This document shows, piece after piece, positions 37,137 through 45,649 of a stretch of DNA of 64,000 nt (position 1 is its first letter; every line of letters begins with the position of its first letter). The notes beneath the pieces were generated by a model, which was given only the letters and a program-made list of their open reading frames with translations, ran no database searches and was not told the origin of the DNA. Source of the DNA: Olsenella uli (GTDB taxonomy: Bacteria; Actinomycetota; Coriobacteriia; Coriobacteriales; Atopobiaceae); contig NZ_CAAKON010000038.1 of assembly GCF_901212655.1 (NCBI RefSeq), positions 3,849 to 67,848 on the forward strand, written 5' to 3'. A program made the position numbers and the translations under genes.

Positions 37137-37680
37137 TCCTATTGGTTCGAGTCGCTCGGCCGCTTTCCGAAAGAAGGATAGGGCGATGACCACAATCGGT
37201 GCTGAACCATACGGTTGAGAGTCTGCAGTGTGTGCCAACTCGTTTTTCGCATCTCACTGCCGTCTCATGTGGTGCCAGCCACATTGCTACGTATAAAATG
37301 GTCCTCATCTGCACCTCGCTGCCCCATTTGCTGGGTATGCGCTCTTCGTCTGCACCTCATTTTGAGTTTGGTCTCTCCTTCAGTTTTCTTTATGCATAGA
37401 ATAAGCCAACACTGCAGATAAATTGAATTATGAGTGCATATGTTGGAATGCCGTCAATCCGAGCCATATTGAGGTGACGACGAAGGCGCCGAATGCTGGG
37501 AATCCGTATTGAGGTGTGTGCATGCGGGTTATAAGACACGTTCCGGGCGGGCATATATCACGCGCGATCCCCTAAGGAGCCAGAAGTTCCCGGTCCTGCG
37601 GCGCCACGGATAGGCCAAGGTCTCGGACCAGAAATGTAGCTTGTGTGGTCCGTGCCCGTGAGCCAGAGAGGTTGTCAGTC
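37137..37680. other. AT-richer gene desert with a tandem direct repeat
   Basis: No coding sequence is supported here. Base composition is visibly more AT-rich than in the flanks. An imperfect tandem repeat is present: AATGC...AATCCG...TATTGAGGTG at 37447-37476 and again at 37492-37516, with TATTGAGGTG copies exactly 40 bp apart. TCTGCACCTC also occurs twice near 37310 and 37350. It borders the decayed region. Confidence 0.5.
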
Positions 37681-38034
37681 GTGGTCTCATCGAACAGAAG
37701 CCGCGTGGTCGTGGTGGGGTGTGGGAGCGTTGGGTTTGCCGTGGCGAGCCCCATCGTGCAGCAGGGCCTGTGCAACGAGCTCGTGCTCATCAACCACAAC
37801 CACCAAAAGACCGAGGGCCTCCCCATGGACCTGGCGGACGGCATCGAGTACCTCGGCGGGTTCACGACGATTCGCGCCGGTGACTGGGATGACTGTCGCT
37901 GTACTGACATCGTGATTGTGGCTGCGGGCCCAAGGCCCAAGCCCGGCGAGGGTCGCATGCAGGAGCTCGGTGGATGTGGTCCGCGAGCACTGCAAGCTGG
38001 TCTCGCGGTATCTGTGAGGCATGGCGACTCCTCG
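37681..38034 (+). pseudogene. L-lactate/malate dehydrogenase, N-terminal remnant
   Basis: The first ~95 residues match the NAD-binding half of lactate dehydrogenases: RVVVVGCGSVGFAVASPIV (the GxGxxG fold), ELVLINHNHQKTEGLPMDL with LDH-like DLADG, and DIVIVAAGPRPKPGE. After RMQEL a one-base shift leads to VDVVREHCKLVSRYL and a stop. The catalytic His and whole substrate domain are missing. The opposing MFS remnant begins about 60 bp later, so the 3' part was lost by a deletion or rearrangement. Confidence 0.75.
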
Positions 38035-38093
38035 GGGTGAGGGTGGGTCTGACGGAGCGGCGGTTTCGATTTGACTGGGATGAGCGCCGCCTT

Positions 38094-39503
38094 TTACTCC
38101 CGAAGCCATGCAATCATGACGAGCAGCAGGGCCATCAGCGTGAGGGAGACGGAGAAGGAGGTCATGACGCCCGCCGCCGTGCTCTCCATCGACCTCGCGA
38201 GCGCGCCGAAGAGTGCCATGCCCACGGCACCGCCCACCTGGCGAAGGGTGTTGAACACGGCGCTCGCGATGCCGGCTTGCGAGGGCTCGCTGTACCTGAG
38301 CACCATCCCCGCGAACGTGGGCGTCATGAGCCCGCCACCCGAGCCTGCGACGGCGATCGCCACGGCGACCCCGCCCGCGCTCAGCTGCCCGCCGAGAGCA
38401 GGGAACACCGCATAGCCCGCGGAGAGGATCGCGATGCCCACCACGAGGATCCGCCGCGTGGACCAGACGCCGGAGAGCCGGTCGCTCAGCATGTTGGTGA
38501 TGGAGCACGTGATGGCCGAAGGCTGGAAGACCAGACCGCTTGCCAGCGGGTCGAGGCCGGCGCTCTGCTGCAGGATGAGCGTGGACAGGAAGATCGCGCC
38601 GTTCCACGAGAGAATCATCGCGAAGCCCCCGAACACCGCCGCCCGCATGCCGAGCTTGCGGAAGAGTGCGGGCGGCACCATGGGATAGCGGACCCGCCTC
38701 TGCGAGAAGGCGAAGGCCACCAGCGCGATGGCGCCGCAAGCGATGAGCGCAGCCGGCACGGGTGCCGTGAAGCCGCGGGAGCCGCCCTCGATGATGCCAC
38801 CGATGAGGCCGGTGAGGCCCGCGGCGGCGAGCACCTGCCCGGGCACGTCGAAGGGGTGCGCTCGCGGGCGACGGCGCCAGGCGCAGGCAGAGCGTAACTA
38901 TCGCCAGGCAGAAGGGAATGTTGATTGAGAAGATGAGGCTCCAGTGGATGGGCGCGAGCGCGCCGCCGAGGATGGGGCCCACGGCTGCTGCCAAGGACCC
39001 GCCGATGCCCCAGATGGCGAGCGCCCGCGAGCGGTCGGCCTCGCGCGGATACGCCTCGCGGATGACGGACATCGACGAGGGTAGCACGGGCGCCGCGGAT
39101 ACGCCGAGCAGCGTGCGGCCCAGCACGAGCATGCCGGCGCCCACGGCCAGGGCGCAGATGAGCGAGCTCACGGCGAAGCCCGCGGTGCCCGCCATGAAGG
39201 CGCGCTTCGCCCCGAAGCGGTCCGAGAGGTTGCCGGCGAGCAGGAGCAGTGCGGCGAACGCCAGCGTGAAGCCATCGACGATCCATTGCTGCGCGGCCAT
39301 GTTCGCATGGAGCTCCGTGCCGATGGTGGGCAGCGCGACGTTCACGATGAACGTGTCCATGCCGATGAGGAACATGGCGAGGGTGGCAGCGGCGCAGGGG
39401 ATTATGCTGGCGCGCCGGGCCGGCTGCTCGCCGTGGAGCGCGGCTGCCCGCCGGTGGCCATCGCGGGTCTTTCGGGTGATCGGGTGAGGGAAATCGTGCT
39501 CAC
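38094..39503 (-). pseudogene. MFS drug transporter (DHA2, 14-TM type), frameshifted
   Basis: Two overlapping-frame halves together make a full DHA2-type multidrug pump. The first (from about 39375 down to about 38870) starts MFLIGMDTFIVNVALPTI and contains motif A-like GNLSDRFGAKRAF and motif C GPILGGAL. The second (38846-38094) continues PGQVLAAAGLTGLIGG to the C-terminus. A net one-base loss in a C-rich tract near 38855-38880 separates them. A second shift is likely in the first ~40 codons: a well-placed GTG at 39503 behind AGAGAGG is out of frame with MFLIG. Non-functional unless these are sequence errors. Confidence 0.75.
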
Positions 39504-39721
39504 GTGAATCCTCTCTGGTCGAAGGATTGAAGGGCCGAGGGGTTGCGAAGTGCTGCGAAGGGTTGCGAAGGCTGCCTAGTCGTCGCCTTGAACGCGCGGC
39601 GCGCGCGGGCTCCCGCGGCGGTGCCGTAGTTGAAGAGGCCCTCGTCCTCGTCGAGCGCGGCGATCCGTGCCATCTCCTCGTCGGAGAGTCGCCAATCCCA
39701 GATGTCGAGGTTCTGCGCCAT
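39500..39721 (-). pseudogene. Aldo/keto reductase, C-terminal remnant
   Basis: MAQNLDIWDWRLSDEEMARI followed by ALDEDEG is the characteristic end of aldo/keto reductases (RxxQNxxIFDFxLSxEExxxI). Only ~50 residues of family sequence remain, then a low-similarity tail. Upstream on this strand the family frame is interrupted within 50 bp. It is a different fragment from the N-terminal remnant at 2.0 kb. Confidence 0.6.
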
Positions 39722-39725
39722 GCGC

Positions 39726-39965
39726 GCCTTGGGCCTCGAGGTGATTGATGTCGACCGCTATGACCTTGGACTCTTCAACGAGTGCGCGGAGAAGGCCGGC
39801 GTGCTCGTGACATCAGGAGCCTGGTCGGGCCTTCATCCGGGGCTCGTCACCGTGTAGCTCGCGGAGCCGCGCGAGGCGGCGTGTGCGCTGCTCTATCCGC
39901 TTGAGCCCGCCGTCTCTGTTCAGGCCTTCATTGACGCCAATAACGCCCTTCTCGAGTGTTCGTAG
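39726..39965 (+). pseudogene. Unidentified decayed coding remnant with internal TAG
   Basis: One frame reads protein-like across a TAG at 39855-39857: YDLGLFNECAEKAGVLVTSG ... HPGLVTV-stop-LAEPREAACALLYPLEP to a TAG at 39963-39965. I do not recognise the family. It overlaps the antisense upstream part of the aldo/keto reductase remnant, so part of it may be a shadow. Confidence 0.3.
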
Positions 39966-40254
39966 ATGTCAAATTGAAACCGGCGCCTTCGCGTGTTCAT
40001 TGCCATATCTATGCCACTCGTATTGGGTGGGGCAGTTCATGCTCGAGAGGGTGTTGAAGTCAGCCGCTCGTCAAGGGGAAGATCGCGAAGTACCAAGGTG
40101 TGCTCGTTACCTTGGTGCTCGTGACTCTTGGCCTGTCCATCCTCGCGAAGAACTACGTGCTCAAGTGCGGGGCGCATGCGCGTCGCGCACCTCGCCCGGA
40201 TTCCCGGCTCCGCGTGCCGGGTATAACAATTCCGTCGAAATCGGGGGCGAAACT
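39966..40254. other. Non-coding stretch with a short membrane-like frame remnant
   Basis: A forward frame around 40065-40170 encodes KYQGVLVTLVLVTLGLSILA, which looks like a membrane helix from a lost gene. It has no start and no family match. Nothing else is supported. Confidence 0.35.
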
Positions 40255-40629
40255 ATGGGGACCATAACGACGAAACGAATCTACGACGAGCCAGGCGATG
40301 CGGACGGGGAGCGCATCCTCGTCGACCGGCTGTGGCCCCGTGGCATCTCGAAGGACCGCGCCCGGCTCACTGCGTGGGACAAGGACGTTGCCCCGTCGAC
40401 GGAGCTGAGGAAATGGTTTGGGCACGACCCCGACCGTTTCGCGGAGTTTTCTGCTCGGTATCGCGACGAGCTCTCGTCCTCATCCGCTGCGGAAGAACTT
40501 GCGAGCAGGTGCCGAGATCAACTCGTGCAAGGCCGGAACGTGACGCTGCTCTATGCCGCGAAGGACGCCTCTTGCAACCATGCCGTCGTGCTTGGGGATT
40601 GGCTTGCCGAGAAGACGAAAACGGCTTGA
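40255..40629 (+). CDS. DUF488 family protein
   Basis: A 124-residue intact DUF488 protein. Family signatures are KRIYDEP near the N-terminus, ILVDRLWPRGISKDRA (residues ~22-37), WFGHDPDRFAEF and the C-terminal VTLLYAAKD. The function is unknown; the conserved Arg/Asp/Cys residues suggest an enzyme or nucleic-acid-binding role. ATG 40255 follows a GGGGGCGA box. It is the only intact gene between 37.7 and 41.9 kb. Confidence 0.85.
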   Translation: MGTITTKRIYDEPGDADGERILVDRLWPRGISKDRARLTAWDKDVAPSTELRKWFGHDPDRFAEFSARYRDELSSSSAAEELASRCRDQLVQGRNVTLLYAAKDASCNHAVVLGDWLAEKTKTA

Positions 40630-40690
40630 GCCCTTGGCGGCTGGGAAAAGCTGAGGTAAGGGCCATGAAGAACGCTCTAGTTCAGATTGC

Positions 40691-41752
40691 ATGGCTGGGA
40701 GCATCTTTCATGAAATCGCCTCCGACATCGTTCGGAACATTTCGTTGCTTGACCCGAGCAAGCGATTTGTACCTGGAGAAACGCTCATCATCTTCGATGA
40801 GATTCAGGAGCTTCCTGACGTTGCCGCCTCGCTCATGTTCTTCAAGATTGATGGTCGCTTCGATGCCATCTGTTCGGGATTGATGCTGGGGATTGACTAC
40901 AAGACCATCGAGAGCAACAGCGTCGGCTAAAAGACTGACTATGATATGAGGTCACTCGATTTTGAGGAGTATCTCTGGACTTAGGGCTGCGGCGAGGATG
41001 TCGTCAACTCGATGCTCGGGCACATTGTCGAGGCGCGCCCTTTTTCCATGACGGAAGAGTCTGTCTATTCTTGAGCGTTTCTTGAATACTGCGTTCTGGG
41101 AGGTATGCTTGCCGTCTTGAGCTCTTTTGTGGAGCGAGGGACATTCGAGGGAACGCTCGCCATGCAGCGTCAGCTGGTCTTGGATTATCAAGAGGACATA
41201 CGCAAGTATGTTTCGGGTATCGAGCAGATGCGCGTGCTCAACGTGTTCAAGCACATGCCGGTGCAGCTTGCCAAGGAAAACAAGAAGTTCCAGATCTCTA
41301 AGGTGGCGAGCGGCGCCAGGTTCAAGGACTACTGGGGCTGCATCGAGTGGCTGGCGAGCGCGGGCGTGGTGAACATGTGCCACTGCCTGCTCGATCCGGA
41401 GCTGCCAATCAAAGGCAACTATGACCAGGCGAAGTACAAGCTGTACTTCAGCGACAGCGGCCTTCTCGTGTCCATGCTGGATGACGAGTCGAGCGATGAC
41501 CTGCGATCAAACAGGAACCTCGACGTGTACAAGGGCGGGCTCTACGAGAACATCGTTGCGGAGGCGCTGGTCAAGCAGGGGTACGACCTGTTCTACTACA
41601 AGCGGGAGAACTCCACGCTTGAAGAGGATTTCTTTGTGAGGTCGGGTTCATACCTGGTGCCCATTGAGGTGAAGGCGAAAAACGGCACCGCGAAGTCCAT
41701 GCGCACCTTGATCTCGTCTGACAAATACCCGGATATCAGCTGGTGGGGTTAA
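40691..41752 (+). pseudogene. AAA ATPase with DUF4143 domain, three in-frame stops and no P-loop
   Basis: One continuous reading frame matches the AAA_14-DUF4143 ATPase family: ETLIIFDEIQELPDVAASLM (Walker B region), DFEEYLW, then after ~60 codons the DUF4143 part with KYKLYFSDSGLLVSML, YENIVAEALVKQGYDLFYYK and PIEVKAKNGTAKS. It is broken by TAA (40928), TAG (40982) and TGA (41072), and the N-terminal Walker A is gone. The two halves remain in phase, so the lesions are point mutations plus a 5' deletion. No other gene of this family is in the window. Confidence 0.8.
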
Positions 41753-41853
41753 GATTCGCGGAGGAAACGTGGGGAGAGCAACAACGTGCTGACAATTCCG
41801 CATTTCCGTGCGTTTTTGCTGCGGAGGTGCTTGGAGCAAAGGCTTTGGTGATG

Positions 41854-41876
41854 ACAAAACGGTCGGGTCGGTTTGT
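41854..41876 (+). promoter_or_regulatory. TetR operator-like palindrome (upstream copy)
   Basis: A 23-bp imperfect palindrome whose arms ACAAAACGGTC and GGTCGGTTTGT flank a central G; 8 of 11 positions are symmetric. It carries the GGTCGG core shared by two of the other operator-like sites around tetR and lies 88 bp before the tetR start. Confidence 0.55.
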
Positions 41877-41888
41877 CAGCTGCCCTAG

Positions 41889-41917
41889 TTTACAAACCGA
41901 CCGTTGGTATGTATACT
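41889..41917 (+). promoter_or_regulatory. tetR promoter with an operator in its spacer
   Basis: TTTACA (41889-41894), exactly 17 bp, TATACT (41912-41917). The spacer is filled by ACAAACCGACCGTTGGTATG (41892-41911), an operator-like sequence of the same type as the other sites. A bound repressor would cover both promoter boxes, as expected for autoregulated TetR genes. This is the best promoter seen in the window. Confidence 0.7.
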
Positions 41918-41941
41918 GGTCTCCAGGCGATTGGAGGACAT

Positions 41942-42607
41942 ATGGCACGTAACGCACATCCCGAGGAGACCGAGCATCGCATCCTCGATTCTGCCCGGAG
42001 GCTGTTTGCCGAGAAGGGCTACGAGAAGACGTCCATCCAAGACATCCTGAACGACCTCGGCGACCTCTCCAAGGGCGCCATCTACCACCATTTCAAGTCG
42101 AAGGAAGCGATCCTCGACCGGCTGAACAACGACGAGTGGGCCGTTACCGTGCGTCTGCGGGACGAGCTGCTGTGTCGGCGCGACCTGACCGCGCTCGAGA
42201 AGCTGCGGGCGCTCATCTTCTCCGTCGTCGAGGACAAGGACCATCTCGGACTCGTCCGTTCCCAGCTGGCTTTGCTCGAGGACCCCGCGTTCTTCACCTC
42301 CAACATGCGCTTTTGGTCGACGGAGCTGCCGAAGTCCTTCCGCGCCTTCGTTGACCTGGGGGTTCAGGATGGTTCGATTCCCACGGCGTATCCCGAGGAG
42401 GCGGCGCAGCTGCTCGCGCTGCTCTGCAACTACTGGCTCATGCCCTGCTTCTATCCGGCCTCGCATGACGATATGGAGCGGCGCATCCGCTCCTTGGACG
42501 CGATGCTGGACGCCATCGATGTGCCGCTGTTCGACGAGGCGCTTATCCAGCGAGCGGTCGAGGGGCTTATGGCTCTGGTGCCGGACGGGCAGGGTTCAGC
42601 TGCGTAG
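41942..42607 (+). CDS. TetR/AcrR-family transcriptional regulator
   Basis: A 221-residue repressor. The N-terminal helix-turn-helix (residues ~12-58) has ILDSARRLFAEKGYEKTSI and LSKGAIYHHFKSKEAI, the classic TetR DNA-binding pattern, and the C-terminal ligand domain is helical. ATG 41942 follows GGAGGACAT. It likely represses itself and the adjacent MFS pump and LanFEG-like operon, since similar palindromes lie before all three. The ligand could be a drug or antimicrobial peptide; this is inferred from the neighbours. Confidence 0.9.
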   Translation: MARNAHPEETEHRILDSARRLFAEKGYEKTSIQDILNDLGDLSKGAIYHHFKSKEAILDRLNNDEWAVTVRLRDELLCRRDLTALEKLRALIFSVVEDKDHLGLVRSQLALLEDPAFFTSNMRFWSTELPKSFRAFVDLGVQDGSIPTAYPEEAAQLLALLCNYWLMPCFYPASHDDMERRIRSLDAMLDAIDVPLFDEALIQRAVEGLMALVPDGQGSAA

Positions 42608-42626
42608 GCCGTTTGACGTACGTCGT

Positions 42627-42664
42627 CCGGGTGGCGGGTCTTTTGTGCCGCCACCCGGTTTCAT
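42627..42664 (+). terminator. Terminator after tetR
   Basis: A perfect 11-bp stem CCGGGTGGCGG (42627-42637) with 42648-42658, followed by TTTCATTT. It separates tetR from the MFS gene, which therefore needs its own promoter. Confidence 0.7.
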
Positions 42665-42676
42665 TTCACCAATATA

Positions 42677-42695
42677 CATACCAACAGCTGGTATG
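42677..42695 (+). promoter_or_regulatory. TetR operator-like palindrome before the MFS pump
   Basis: CATACCAACAGCTGGTATG: arms CATACCA and TGGTATG are exact inverses. The left half CATACCAAC is identical to the reverse complement of the right half of the tetR-promoter site. It lies 38 bp upstream of the MFS start codon, where a repressor would act. Confidence 0.55.
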
Positions 42696-42732
42696 AATAG
42701 ATATCCAGACGAAATCATGAAGGGAAACTACT

Positions 42733-44004
42733 ATGGAATCCACTGAACAATGCAGGGTCTCGATGTCCTCGGACGGCGCTGCCAATCCCTTGCGCACAAG
42801 CAACTTTGCCCTGCTCATCGCGGGTCTCGGCATATCGCTCTTCGCCAACCTCATGCTGCGGTTTTCCATGTCGATGTGGGTGCTTGATGAGACCGGCTCG
42901 GCGGCGGCGTTCGCCTCCATTCTCACGGCGAGCATCCTGCCGACGGTCTTGCTCTCGCCCTTGGGCGGAGTGGTGGCGGATCGCACGAATCGTCGAACCG
43001 TCATGGTGGCGCTTGACGCGCTTTCCGCCGTAACGGTGCTAGCCTGTGCCGCAGCCTTCGCGGTGACAGGCTTCAACCTGGCGGTGATTGCCACAATGCA
43101 GGTAGTCCTAGCCGTGCTCGACGCCATGGAGACCCCGACGGTGCAGGCGGCGCTGCCGCAGATGTTCCGCTCGCACGGCGAGGACGTGATGCGCCGCGCG
43201 ATGGCGGTGGTGAACGTGGTGAACCAGACGAGCGCGCTCGTGCCGGCCGTGCTCGGCGGCGTGCTCTACGCGGCGGTGGGTGCCATGCCCATGATGGGGA
43301 TCACGGTCGTGGGCTTCGGCGTAGCGGCTGTCGTGGAATGCTTCATCCGCCTCGGCGCGCCCGAGCGTGAGGACGGTGGTCGGGCCTCTGCCCTGGACGA
43401 CCTGCGTGCGGCGGGTCGCTTCCTCACGCGCGGGCGTCCCCATGCCCTCCAGCTGGTGCTGCTCTGCGCGGCGCTTAACTTCCTGGTGACGGGATACGCG
43501 GAGATCGGGTTCCCCTATATGGTGCGGACCGTGCTGGGATTCGGTTCCGAGGCGTACGGGTTCGCCTACGGCCTCGTTGGCGTGTCGGGCCTGCTCGGCG
43601 CGGTCGTAGCCGGGCGAGTTTCGAAGGCGCTCTCCATGCGGCGTTTCCCGGTGACTGTCGCCGCTTTCTCGCTCACCATCTTGCCGCAGGCGCTCGCCAT
43701 GGCGCTGCCGGCGAGCGCGGGAGTGCGGCTCGCAGTGCTCACGGCGTGTACCTGCGGAACCATGGTGTCCATCACGCTCTCGAACCTGATCGCGGTGCCG
43801 GCTATCCAGATGTCCTGCCCGGAGAGCATGACGGGCAAGGTGATGTCGCTCGCACTCTCAGCGAGCATGTGCGCGCAGCCCCTCGGGCAGATCGCGTACG
43901 GCTGGGCGTACGGCGCATGGCCTGCGGGCAGGGTGCTGGCGGTGACGTTCGTGCTGACAACGGCCCTGTTGCCGCTGGTCGCGAAGGCAGCGCGACGGTT
44001 TTAG
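42733..44004 (+). CDS. MFS transporter (macrolide/drug efflux type)
   Basis: A 423-residue, 12-helix major facilitator protein of the MefA-like drug-efflux group. The first helix begins NFALLIAGLGISLFANLMLR, the loop 2-3 motif is GGVVADRTNRRTVMV, and helices 7-8 contain GYAEIGFPYMVRTVLGFGS. GAAGGGAAAC precedes the ATG. It is intact, unlike the DHA2 pump 3 kb upstream, and is flanked by TetR-type operators on both sides, which suggests inducible efflux. The substrate is unknown. Confidence 0.88.
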   Translation: MESTEQCRVSMSSDGAANPLRTSNFALLIAGLGISLFANLMLRFSMSMWVLDETGSAAAFASILTASILPTVLLSPLGGVVADRTNRRTVMVALDALSAVTVLACAAAFAVTGFNLAVIATMQVVLAVLDAMETPTVQAALPQMFRSHGEDVMRRAMAVVNVVNQTSALVPAVLGGVLYAAVGAMPMMGITVVGFGVAAVVECFIRLGAPEREDGGRASALDDLRAAGRFLTRGRPHALQLVLLCAALNFLVTGYAEIGFPYMVRTVLGFGSEAYGFAYGLVGVSGLLGAVVAGRVSKALSMRRFPVTVAAFSLTILPQALAMALPASAGVRLAVLTACTCGTMVSITLSNLIAVPAIQMSCPESMTGKVMSLALSASMCAQPLGQIAYGWAYGAWPAGRVLAVTFVLTTALLPLVAKAARRF

Positions 44005-44007
44005 ATG

Positions 44008-44025
44008 ACAAACCGGTCGGGTTGT
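44008..44025 (+). promoter_or_regulatory. TetR operator-like palindrome before the LanFEG-like operon
   Basis: ACAAACCGGTCGGGTTGT is an 18-bp near-palindrome (14 of 18 positions symmetric), again centred on GGTCGG. It begins 4 bp after the MFS stop and ends 80 bp before the ABC ATPase start. No clear -35/-10 pair was identified next to it. Confidence 0.5.
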
Positions 44026-44105
44026 TTTGTTATCTTTAACGCTTCTTTAGAACTGGCCTCCATCCTTGGAATCGCAAACAAGGAATCCTACGGACGGAGG
44101 CCCCT

Positions 44106-44819
44106 ATGGCATATGTTCTGGAGACGCGCGGGCTCACGAAGCGGTTCGGCCGCGGCGGCCGCGCGCAGGTGGCGGTCGACGGCGTGAGCCTGCACGTGGG
44201 GGAGGGGCGCGTGTACGGCCTGCTCGGCCCCAACGGCGCGGGCAAGTCCACCACGCTCAAGATGGTGACGGGGATGCTGCGCCCCACCTCGGGGCAGATC
44301 CTGGTCGACGGGCACCCGTGGAGCCGCGACGACCTGTACGCCATCGGCTCGCTCATCGAGCAGCCGCCGCTCTACCCCAACCTCACGGCGCGCGAGAACC
44401 TGCTCGTGCGCACCACGTTGCTCGGCATCCCGGAGGGTCGCATCGACGAGGTGCTCGAGACGGTCGACCTTAAAGACACCGGGTCCAAGCGCGCCGGGCG
44501 CTTCAGCCTGGGGATGAAGCAGCGGCTCGGCATCGCGATCGCGCTGCTCGCGAGCCCGCGGCTTCTCATCCTTGACGAGCCCACCAACGGGCTCGACCCC
44601 ATCGGCATCGAGGAACTGCGCGGTCTCATCCGGAGCTTCCCGGCGCGCGGCATCACGGTCATCTTGTCGAGCCACATCCTGGGCGAGGTGGAGCAGACTG
44701 CCGACGACATCGGCATCATCGTCGGCGGGCGGCTCGCCTATGAGGCGCCGCTTCAGAGGGGCCAGGACCTCGAGGCCCTGTTCATGGACGTGTGCCGACG
44801 GACGGGGGTGGCCGCATGA
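44106..44819 (+). CDS. Lantibiotic-protection-type ABC transporter ATPase (LanF-like)
   Basis: A 237-residue ATPase with Walker A GPNGAGKSTTLKM (~41-53), Q-loop in IGSLIEQPPLYPNLTARENL, signature FSLGMKQRLGIAIAL, Walker B LLILDEPTNGLDP and switch ILSSHIL. The SLIEQPPLYPNLTARENL stretch is typical of the LanF/BcrA-like group that protects cells from lantibiotics or bacitracin. The gene overlaps the first permease by 4 bp (ATGA), forming a tight operon with two permeases. Export or removal of an antimicrobial peptide from the membrane is the likely role. Confidence 0.88.
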   Translation: MAYVLETRGLTKRFGRGGRAQVAVDGVSLHVGEGRVYGLLGPNGAGKSTTLKMVTGMLRPTSGQILVDGHPWSRDDLYAIGSLIEQPPLYPNLTARENLLVRTTLLGIPEGRIDEVLETVDLKDTGSKRAGRFSLGMKQRLGIAIALLASPRLLILDEPTNGLDPIGIEELRGLIRSFPARGITVILSSHILGEVEQTADDIGIIVGGRLAYEAPLQRGQDLEALFMDVCRRTGVAA

Positions 44820-45649
44820 GCCGGTCTGCTGCTGTGTCCGAGCGCGTCGCGAGGACGGTGCCGCAGGCGGGATCAGCGCGCCGTCCCGGCCTCTTCCGCG
44901 CCCTGCGCTCCGAGGCGCTGAAGAGCTCCCACGGGGCTCCGGTCAAGGTCGCCATCGCGCTTGCGTTGCCGTTCCCGTTGCTCTTCGGCCCGCTCTCAGG
45001 GCGCTTCGGCGTGAGCGCCGAGCTCTCGTTCTCGGCATGGAACTACTACTACGTGCTTCTCTTGCCCGTGGCGCTCACGCTCATCTCCGCGTGCGTGGCC
45101 AACTACGATGCGCGGCTGCGCGGCCACGTGCCGCTCTCCAGCCCGGCTCCGCTCGGGCGGGCCTGGTGGGCGAAGGCGCTCTGGTGCCTCGTGCTCTCGG
45201 CGCTCTCGAACGCTTGCGTACTCGCCGTGTACCTCGTGGGCGCCGTCGTGAACCCGGGTGGGCCATCGGTTTCCGCGATGGCGGCCGCTGCGGTGACGAG
45301 CGTCATCTCGACTTCGTGGATGGTTCCGGTGACGCTCTTCCTTGTCTGCCGGGTCGGCATGCTCGCCGGCGTGCTGGGTCCGCTTGCGGTACAGATCGGC
45401 GGGGGCTTCGCGTGGTCCGCGGTGGGAGGCCTGTGGTGGGCGCTTCCGCCGGCGGCCTCCGTCATCATGCCGAGCGCCTTCTTGCCTGTGCTGCCCACGG
45501 CCGAGCCGCTCTCGGCGTCGCCCGAGCTCGCGGCTGCGATTGGGTCCTTCGGGCCTGTTCAGGCGGCGGCGCTCGCGGTTTGCGCGGCGGTGTTCCTCAT
45601 GCTTACGGTCGTCGGCGCGGTCTGGTTCAGGGGATCGGAGGAACTGTGA
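44816..45649 (+). CDS. ABC transporter permease, LanE/MutE-like
   Basis: A 277-residue membrane protein with about six helices. After a polar ~30-residue N-terminus comes FRALRSEALKSSHGAPVKVAI, a segment like the LRxExxKxK motif of lantibiotic-immunity permeases, then NYYYVLLLPVALTLISA. Start ATG overlaps the ATPase stop and its end overlaps the next permease by one base. It is the first of two permeases of the LanFEG-like complex. Confidence 0.82.
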   Translation: MSRSAAVSERVARTVPQAGSARRPGLFRALRSEALKSSHGAPVKVAIALALPFPLLFGPLSGRFGVSAELSFSAWNYYYVLLLPVALTLISACVANYDARLRGHVPLSSPAPLGRAWWAKALWCLVLSALSNACVLAVYLVGAVVNPGGPSVSAMAAAAVTSVISTSWMVPVTLFLVCRVGMLAGVLGPLAVQIGGGFAWSAVGGLWWALPPAASVIMPSAFLPVLPTAEPLSASPELAAAIGSFGPVQAAALAVCAAVFLMLTVVGAVWFRGSEEL

